Source: Melitaea cinxia
Lineage: Eukaryota > Arthropoda > Insecta > Lepidoptera > Nymphalidae
Reading direction: 5' to 3'
Assembly (NCBI RefSeq): GCF_905220565.1
Contig: NC_059398.1
Coordinates: 16,947,210 to 17,011,209 of the forward strand
Length of the DNA: 64,000 nucleotides
This document shows positions 56,384 to 64,000 of this stretch, in pieces. The translations under genes were made by a program, and so were the position numbers. The notes beneath the pieces were generated by a model, which made no database searches, was not told where the DNA came from, and saw only the letters and a program-made list of their open reading frames with translations. The number at the start of each line of letters is the position of its first letter. The first letter of the stretch is position 1.

Positions 56384-58048
56384 ATGAGAGTGTTAGTGGC
56401 AATTCTCGTCTACGTGGCACGTTAGTACACTTGATTTTTCTTCATATATCTTTTTTGTACTTTAAAATAATGTTATCAAATTAAAACCATTTCATTTAAA
56501 TTGTATTTTTCATAAAAATATTATTTAATCTTTAGTATGTGCTGGTAACGCGATACCTTCGATACCAAAGGACAATAGTCATTATGTAGAAGGAGAAAGT
56601 CGCTACATATGGATGCCAGATGGCAAAGGCGAACTTCACTTTGTAGACCTACAGGAAAAAGAGGATTGGTCGACATTCAACGCAACCAGAAACGCTGCTG
56701 CTACGCAATTTTGGCTTTTTACCAGGTATATTTATATAAACTCGCTCAAATACTTTGAAATAATTTAAAATTGCTATTAAAATTAATTACCTTAAAAAAC
56801 GCGTCTATAGATTGGAGGAGCAAACATAAATATTTCATTTACACACACAAGATATAAAGGCTATCTCGAATTAAAACAAGTATAAATTTTTATAATAACA
56901 ATTTTTAGGCAAAACCGGAATAGCCGCCAACTTTTGGTGCACAATAACGCAAATTCCGTGCGTAACTCTAACTATCGGGGAAATCGTCCTACCAATGTAA
57001 TTGTGCACGGGTGGAGACAGAATGGCGGAGACAGAATGAATATCGACATTACATCGGCCCTTCTAGATCTCGGAGATTTTAATGTAATTGTAATTGACTG
57101 GCGCGGTGTTGCTGGCGGGAGTTATTCTTCAGCCGCCAATCAAGTTCCTGCCATAGGAAATCACGTTGGAAATTTCATTCAATGGATTTTTAACAATTTT
57201 GGTGGCAACTTCAACCAGCTTCATTTAATTGGCTTCAGTTTAGGCGCACACATTGTCGGTAACGCAGGTCGCGCTCTAGGTGGAAGACCCGCTCGTGTCA
57301 CAGGTAAATTGATATATCAAGAATTAGCTGTTTTCTTGTCATCAGTAAATGATAGACATTTTAATTTTATTCATATTTTTAGGATTAGATCCAGCCGGTC
57401 CAAGTTGGAGGTCTAATTCGAATAGACTTAGCACTAGAGCTGGCCGATATGTCGAAGCTATTCATACTGACGGTAATGTTCTTGGAATTTTCATCCCCGT
57501 CGGTCATGCTGATTTCTATCCCAACGGCGGTCAACACTTCCAACCAGGCTGTAGCGATAATACTTGTTCACACGGCCGTTCTCATCAGTTCTTTGCTTCG
57601 AGTGTTAGAACCAACCACTTCGTAGGCGTTCTATGCAGAAACCATAACGAAGCTAACCTCGGCACGTGTAACAGCAACACACAATTTCGCATGGGAAACG
57701 GCAACTTTGGCAAAAGAGGGTAAATATAAGAATTCAATCAAATTTATTTAACATTATGTTTAAAAAAACTTTTACGAAATTATGAAAGTATAGACAATTG
57801 GGATCTCTAATCCCTGTCCTGCACTCTCACATTGCTTCATAGCGATCGATTGTGTTGGCTATACGTTTCAGAGATTTTCTCTTAGATACTGAAATTTTAA
57901 ATAGCAGTTACGATAACATATTCCACAATAGACTTAATCCTGTTATTTCACTGTAATTTTGACAATACCCAGAAATAAAATTGTCGTTGTATTTCATTTT
58001 AGTTCCGGTATCTACGCTCTGAGGACTGGAAGCAGTTGGCCTTTCTAA
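56384..58048 (+). CDS. Secreted lipase / phospholipase A1-like enzyme (five exons, 334 aa)
   Basis: Exons 56384-56420, 56536-56725, 56909-57303, 57383-57719 and 58003-58048 (stop TAA 58046-58048). Introns are GT-AG and the phases sum to 1005 nt. The signal peptide is spliced across exons 1-2 (MRVLVAILVYV, then ALCAGNA). Family marks are NVIVHGWRQNG (oxyanion-hole region), the nucleophile GFSLGAH, GLDPAGPSW (catalytic Asp) and CSHGRSHQFFASSV (catalytic His). All three triad residues are present, so it should be an active alpha/beta hydrolase of the pancreatic-lipase superfamily. The lid region between the Cys pair around CSDNTC is very short, as in insect phospholipase A1-type members, so phospholipid substrates are as likely as triglycerides. 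Secretion, for example into gut or haemolymph, is inferred from the signal peptide. Confidence 0.94.
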
Positions 58049-58061
58049 TACATCTGACCTG

Positions 58062-58067
58062 AATAAA
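58062..58067 (+). promoter_or_regulatory. Polyadenylation signal of the lipase gene
   Basis: AATAAA 14 bases after the stop codon; the only good candidate close by. A second AATAAA lies about 45 bases further. Confidence 0.6.
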
Positions 58068-58128
58068 TGACCTGAAGCTTGATATTTTTTATTAATATTT
58101 ATTAAAATAAATACGTTATACTAAGTAA

Positions 58129-58628
58129 AGTTTTTATTATTTTCATGGTTAGTACCTGGGTGACCGAGCTTAGCTCGGTAATTTTAGTAAATAGTGTCTT
58201 TTGGAAATTATATTTAAATACGAATTACATATTTATAAAATATGAATAATATTTTTTTCAAAAGTTTCCGATAATACCTCGAAATATTTTCATATTTTGA
58301 ACCACATCCGAAACCGGTATAATATGAGATTTTAAATTAACATGGTTATTTTTTAAATAATTTTAGAGGTATAATAATACTCATATATACGTATATCCGT
58401 ATTCGAAGCGTAAATTACTCATACAGTATTTAACATTCCTGATCCTGTAGTAAGGTTCTTACTATAATTAAACTATTTTTTGATCACATCAATATTTCAT
58501 TTATGGAGTATTATTGTCTTCAGATATTTTTTTTTTTTTGGTAATCTGAGCATTTTATTTAGTTTGAATTGTAAGTATAGGGAATATCATATGAACTGAC
58601 AAACTGTGGGTATATAATATATATATTA
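58129..58628. other. Gene-free spacer
   Basis: AT-rich, with one T run (about 58529-58541). No repeat family or exon recognised. Confidence 0.35.
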
Positions 58629-59076
58629 CTAGCGACCCGCCCCGGCTTCGCACGGGTGCAATGCTGATACTAAATATACTACAGAATGTCTTTATTTATA
58701 GTGTGAAGTTAGCTTATAGCATGGTTATTATTAACACAATAACAACAACATTCAAATATGCGTCGTTAGGTTACGCGTTGTTACAGAATGCGTTGAAGAA
58801 ATAAAGGTTCACTGCTCGTTCCCCGTAGGTGATAGCGTGATAATATGTAGCCTATATGTTGACCCGACTTCTTAATAATATTCGTGCTAAATTTGAAGTA
58901 AATCCATGCAGTACTTTGTGAGTTTATCCCGGACATACATACAGACAAACAGACAAAAATTCTAAAAATCATATTTTTGGCTTCGGTATCAATTATAGAT
59001 CATACCCCAAGTATTCTTTTAAAAAAATATTCAATGTACAGTTTTGACTTTCCTACCATTTTATTATATGTATAGA
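58629..59076 (-). mobile_element. Helitron-type element (reverse)
   Basis: On the minus strand it starts TCTATACATATAATAAAATG and ends CCGGGGCGGGTCGCTAG before T. Same family as 45316-45715; complete at both ends. Confidence 0.8.
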
Positions 59077-60005
59077 TTAGTTAAAAATAATCAAGTAAAT
59101 GTATATTAGTAATAAATAAGTAAACATATCTATACTAATAAATGGAGAGCCGGTTTTTTTGTTCGCTTATACTGCGAAAACTACTGAACCGATCGAAATA
59201 ATACGTATACCATAATATACAGCGTGTTTCGGAGAAGGTTTTAATATAGGTAAATACTAATAAAGTACTGTTTGAATACTACCAGTGGCGAACTATTGGT
59301 AGCTTTTTATTTCTATATCATTTCGTACATTGTATTTTTAAGCTGTTGTTCCTCCCAAAATAAATAAATAAATAATATGTTGGTGATTACTTATCGTGTA
59401 AAAAATATTAGATTTCTTTTTCTAATTCGATTAATACATTTATCACAATGACGTACTAGCTACATTGAAAAATTAATTATAGATTTTACTGTTTTCCGGA
59501 TTAACAAATTATTAGATATACCAGATAAGATATATTTTAATGTGATAGAAGAATAACGACGATAGCTCCCGCGGACAACAATTTTGAATATTTATTATGA
59601 TAAAATAACAATCGTATAACACTCGTTTTTATATGCCTACATATTTTATAACCGTCTTTTTAGTCTTAATTCTTATGTCTATATTATAGACTAGCTGTGT
59701 CCCTAATACATATTTATATACCTAGCTATTAGGATACACAACAACTTATATACAAACATTTCAGTAAAATCATTTAAATAAACTTAAAAAGCAATGAAAC
59801 TGAATTAGTAGAGCAGTCTGTGTATATAATATTTAGTATACAGCCGTTTTGTGTTGGTTTGGACGAACGACAAGACTGGCATTCTAGGATAAACTTATTT
59901 AAGCTTTAAGGAGTGTGTATTTTATTACAAATAAAAATATGTACAATGAATTACTAATGGATATGACTATGGAACGCAAACAATAATAATATCATTCATT
60001 ATACA
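59077..60005. other. Gene-free, Helitron-rich spacer
   Basis: Holds another Helitron-like 5' end near 59131 (TCTATACTAATAAATGGAG) and a reversed CTAG-type end near 59693 (ACTAGCTGTGTCCC). A coding exon is not visible. Confidence 0.4.
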
Positions 60006-60180
60006 TGCCTACTAATATTATAAATGTGAATGTATGTTTGTTGGTTACGCTTTCACGCGAAAACCACTTAACCGGTCATCATGAAACTGTACACATATTC
60101 TTAGAGGTATTTATAAGTAATATAGGATACTTTTTATAAAAAAAAAAATCAATGCGAGCGAAGCCGCGGGAAAAAGCTAG
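60006..60180 (+). mobile_element. Short Helitron-type element
   Basis: TGCCTACTAATATTATAAATG at the start and GCGAAGCCGCGGGAAAAAGC then TAG before T at the end; ACGCGAAAACCACTTAACCGG in between. Non-coding. Confidence 0.75.
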
Positions 60181-60554
60181 TATTTTATAAAAAATAAAAT
60201 TATAAATGGAAGCCAGATTTTAGATATTAAAAAAGTTTTGATTAATTATTTAAAATTTTTTTACTAAGTAAAATGATAATACATGCCATATTTGAAAGAT
60301 AAATACTGATTTCGTCTAAATATAGAGATTCTAGAATGTTCTAAAACATTATGTTCTAAGTGATATGATACTTTTATTTCAATAGTTACAGCATTATATT
60401 AAATGTCGTTTATGATAAAAATGATTTTGCTGCTTTTAGTTTGGATAAATGATGTTATTAAAATCGCATTTTAGTTTTGAAATGGATAATTTTCTGTACA
60501 TTATTTTAGGTAGTTGACATATCGACTAAATAGAATATAGTACCTACCTATTTC

Positions 60555-60902
60555 ATAATTGTTTGCTGGCAAACGAAAAAAAAAAATTACTTCGACAAGT
60601 AATACAACGTAGGTAGACGAAAAAATAGTCAAATAAATACGCATTATCAAAGATGACTCCAAAAGTTATAATCAGATCTCGATGAAATTTAAATGTGACC
60701 ACATGATAAACATCGGCTTTTGATTAAATTAAAAATCATCAAAATTGGTACACCCATTAAAAAGTTTCCCTCGATTTCTCTGGGATCCCATCATCAGATC
60801 CTGATTTCCTTATCAAGGTACCACACTTAGAATATCTGCTTTCCAACAAAAAAAGAATTATCAAAATCGGTTCATAAACGACGAAGTTATCCACGAACAT
60901 AC

Positions 60903-60933
<31 letters not shown>

Positions 60934-60985
60934 CAGTCGAATTGAGTTACCTCCTTTTTTTAAAGTCGGTTAAAAAATGTCGTAC
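60555..60985 (-). mobile_element. AACCGACTTC-ended repeat inserted in the decayed DUF1091-type copy
   Basis: Plus strand has TTTGCTGGCAAACGAAAAAA, CCCATCATCAGATCCTG and, at the right, CGAATTGAGTTACCTCC then AAAGTCGGTTAAAAA. This is the reverse of the family consensus. A (TA)n run lies near 60906-60935. Confidence 0.75.
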
Positions 60986-61369
60986 TCGATTTATCAGAGA
61001 ATCACAACATAACATAATAAATATGTTAATACTTTAAGGTTAAGATGTTTGCCTCCCATTTAAGAAAAAACCTCACAATGAATCCACATAAATTATATAT
61101 CGTTTTATAGATAATTGCTTGCTCTACCGGCATTCACAACAAAAAAAATTCAAACTATTTAAAATGGAAGCTTAGGTATGTTTTAAGAAGAAGGAAGGCT
61201 ATTTTTTTTCCTCAAATCAACGCGGGTGAATCTGCGGGGCCCATCTAGTTATAATTCTTGCTTCAATTATAGATTTCCAGTTCTTTGTGTAAGTTTTTTG
61301 TTATTGTTATCATCGCATTACCTTAAAGTTTTTGTTTATTTCTTTTGAAGTAAAACTAATACTACTTAA

Positions 61370-61510
61370 GTAAAACGTCTCTATGCACGCTTGACTTGGG
61401 TAGTAAGCAGGTGAATGCATGACGAGAGCGTTACGAAAAGTGTGATCGGGAGAGGCGAACGGAGCAAAAGAGAGAGGTGCGAGCACATATTTTCTTTCTC
61501 TCTTTCTCTC
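61370..61510 (+). repeat. Dispersed repeat family G
   Basis: GCACGCTTGACTTGGGTAG and AAAAGTGTGATCGGGAGAGG, as at 9.6 and 19.1 kb. Located inside intron 1 of the decayed DUF1091-type copy. Confidence 0.7.
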
Positions 61511-62420
61511 ATAGTGTTTGCATTTCACTCGTTTTGTTTTGCGTTTTGCATGCAGCCCTTATTGTAAACCAAGACTACACATATTTGTATTCGCAGCTTT
61601 ATCAGTCCACGTCTTGTGGTAATTTTATAAAATAGCTATTCTGCTAACATACTATGTCCTATTTCTGTTTATTCTTCTTTAAATTCTTTTGCTCTTATAA
61701 TAATAAATATGTATGATTAAAAAAGATAGATGTATATATTAGATATTAATCATTCAGATCACCCATTACAAATATTACACCACGCCCGATTCCAATATCC
61801 ATCATTTGGTGGGAAATTCCAAAAAATAGGTAGGTACATAATTATTACTTAATGATGATAAAAAATGTTCATTGAAAAGATTATCGATATAAAAACAAAT
61901 AATAATTTAATCAAGAAATAATTGATTAAGAATGAATTAGATAAAGCTCTGATTCGGTTCCATAGTACGAGTTTAATTACTAGCCAATAAGTAAATGTGA
62001 ATGTCTGTAAGATTATTTTTTTTTAATTATTCAACTATATTTTTGTAAGCGTGCGTAAAAAGTACACAGTCATGTCAGAAGTGAAATTTCTTTGGCAAAC
62101 TAATTTTTAATCTCTGTATTTATACAAATCTAAAGCTTTAGATTTCCGTTCCAGCGCCATCGACAAAAACGTTGCCTTTTCATAAAACGTTGCCATTTCA
62201 TCCGTAAAAATTTTACCCTCATGCGCCTAAAGAAATTTCACTTCAAAAATATTTCTACAACTACAGCTTCAATATAAGGACAGTAAAGGGAGCGATTATA
62301 ATATCAATGTTGACGTCACTTTGAAACGCCCATGGTACAACAATGTTACGGTGGTTTTTTTTTTAATTCTTTATTTATAAAGCCATACACCTATATAAGG
62401 TTAAGTCGGCTACGGTGGTT

Positions 62421-63059
62421 ATTTTAAAATCTTAAAATTTATTATTTATGTATAGAAAAAATAAAATACTGGATTTTAACAGAACCTATACCTACTTCTT
62501 AAGGGCCATTTCACAAAAATCGGTAGCAATCCGCGAAATTGTAATATTTTGACGTCGTTAATCTCAGTGTTGGATGCAATAATGTAATTTATATTCTTGA
62601 AATATAATAGAACAACCTTTGTTGTAGTCGATAGTCAGATCAGAATTTTGATTTATATTATGTGTATAAAATTATTAACCTTTTCATCAGCCTCCTCCCT
62701 GGGTAAACGGTCGCAATGTATACTTTGAAGTCCTACTTTTCAATAACCTCTACGTTGAAACCATTTTTAAAAAATACGTAATATGTGGAATATAATTTTG
62801 TTAAATAATAGAACAGAGTTTTATTCCATTTGTATCTCTATTAATCGATACAAAAAAATTAAAGTTAGGAATATTTTCCAAATAAGTATAATTTTAAAAG
62901 CGATATTTTTCTTAGAAAACTAAGAAATTTTAACGAACTATCTTCATCAAAGTAAACTTACATCATTAAGGAATACAAAAAATAAAAAAATAAAAGATGT
63001 AATCATTTTTAATACATTTTATATTAAATAATAAAAAGGTAATATGTATTACCACGCAT
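62421..63059. other. Gene-free spacer
   Basis: AT-rich, no repeat family or exon recognised on either strand. Confidence 0.35.
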
Positions 63060-64000
63060 CAAGCCCAGTAACGGCCGAACCCAATATTCAATCTAAAGAT
63101 AGAGATAGGTAGTTATCATCGACTGCTAATAACTAACTATCTATCCTTTGTAGTTGTCCCAATAATTCGCATAGGGGACTACTATCTCCAGTTAGCTGTA
63201 GATAGACCGGCTACCTGAGCTTTTCCTTACATTCCAGTATACGCAGCGTCACAGACGGCCTCAGTTATGTTACACAGATGTTTTGTAGTATTTAAATTTG
63301 TCATACAAATTTTATTCATATTAAAGTAATCTTGTTTTATAAAAATATGGACAAATTAATTTTTACACAGACTTTTTAATTTATAATAAATGATATTATT
63401 TTAATATGGAATCCATGGTAAATTTAATAACGGAACGTTTTAACACGACACGAAAAGACGCTACGACGCCATTACGCTTTATTGAATCGTTGTTTCGTTT
63501 GAATTTGTATAATTTTTTTACAAATTAAAATTCAAATTATACAAATCATTGCAAATTATAGGTACAATCATTCACCAAATTGTTTGTTTTATTCATAAGA
63601 TGAGTAAAGTAAGTATTATTTCACAAGAAACATATTATTTTTATTCAATTAATTGTTGCAAAAGAGCAATATCACTTGAACTGCTACTTGAACTTGAGTC
63701 TGCCATTATTTTTCACTCGAAATTAATTTTATTTTAAACAAAGAAAATACTTTTTCAATTAATAAATCTTAGTTATCCCCCGAAAACTATAGATCGGATA
63801 TTGTTGTTACTAAAGATAACCAACGTTACTGACAGATAGAACTCTATTATTATTGGGACGCTTACACTGTCATTTTCATACGAACTGTTATCTCTAGTAA
63901 GCTATCCTCCCTCTCGTCGATAGACAGCTTTGAAGGATAAGATTGCCTATCGTCGACAAGTTTATTGGGTCAGTAAAATGAATGATAGATAGATATTTCT
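63060..64000. mobile_element. Candidate non-autonomous DNA transposon, cut by the window end
   Basis: Edges share inverted words: GTCCCAATAATTCGC (about 63146) against TTATTGGGAC (about 63851), and TAAAGATAG / CTATC-rich blocks on both sides. On the minus strand between them a short frame starts MADSSSSSSSSDIALLQQLIE then stop. A Ser-rich start of this kind is seen in some Harbinger-type transposon proteins. The boundary and class are uncertain. Confidence 0.35.

Larger units (their letters stand above)
60440..62350 (+). pseudogene. Decayed DUF1091-type gene copy with a repeat in its 5' part
   Basis: 60440-60560 matches the upstream region of copies 1-3 (GTTATTAAAATCGCATT, GGTAGTTGACATATCGAC). 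An AACCGACTTC-ended repeat then intervenes, and an exon-1-like piece ends TTCCAGTTCTTTGTGTAAG near 61292. An exon-2-like piece at about 62252-62350 reads FYNYSFNI, then DYNINVDVTLKRPWYNNVT after a net 4-base shift, and ends at the donor position. No exon 3 or 4 found to the window end. Confidence 0.65.

Overview
The window looks like moth or butterfly (Lepidoptera) nuclear DNA. It has multi-exon genes with GT-AG introns, AT-rich spacers, tRNA-derived SINEs, Helitrons that begin TC and end CTAG between A and T, and piggyBac, Penelope-like and Ty3/gypsy elements. Nothing bacterial is present. The order is inferred from the repeat types and gene styles, not from a database match.

Layout. 1-2.95 kb: the 3' end of a piggyBac element, a 282-bp tandem array and a long-armed foldback element. 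3.6-4.9 kb (-): a BCL7-family gene in three exons. 6.3-16.5 kb (+): a complete 13-exon mitofusin gene (Marf, 764 aa), head to head with BCL7. 16.5-22.6 kb: gene-free, with dispersed repeats and a TATCGATA cluster. 22.6-26.1 kb (-): a six-exon SAC3-domain gene (SAC3D1-like, 336 aa), tail to tail with Marf. 27.1-33.0 kb (+): a decayed and then an intact copy of a small secreted DUF1091-type gene, the intact one with a LINE and a nested SINE in its last intron. 33.3-38.0 kb: a Ty3/gypsy element with LTRs that look identical and one open 1352-aa gag-pol frame. 38.3-45.2 kb: a Penelope-like element split by a TTAA-flanked piggyBac-type element, which is itself split by a second, internally deleted Ty3/gypsy element. 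45.3-48.1 kb: Helitrons and the tandem array again. 48.2-54.4 kb: a near-identical palindrome with arms of about 2.8-3.0 kb, each arm carrying an intact DUF1091-type gene. 56.4-58.0 kb (+): a complete five-exon lipase / phospholipase A1-like gene. 58.1-64 kb: Helitrons, another decayed DUF1091-type copy and a candidate DNA transposon cut by the window end.

The three housekeeping-type genes (chromatin remodelling, mitochondrial fusion, SAC3/PCI) form a conventional left half. The right half is a repeat-rich block around a small expanding family of secreted proteins: three intact copies, at least two relics and a relic exon in the palindrome spacer. The two most unusual items are the palindrome with its twin genes, and an exon-derived minisatellite in Marf intron 12 that repeats the exon's own splice-donor sequence. 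All exon joins were worked out by hand from splice signals, reading phase and family similarity. None is supported here by transcript data.
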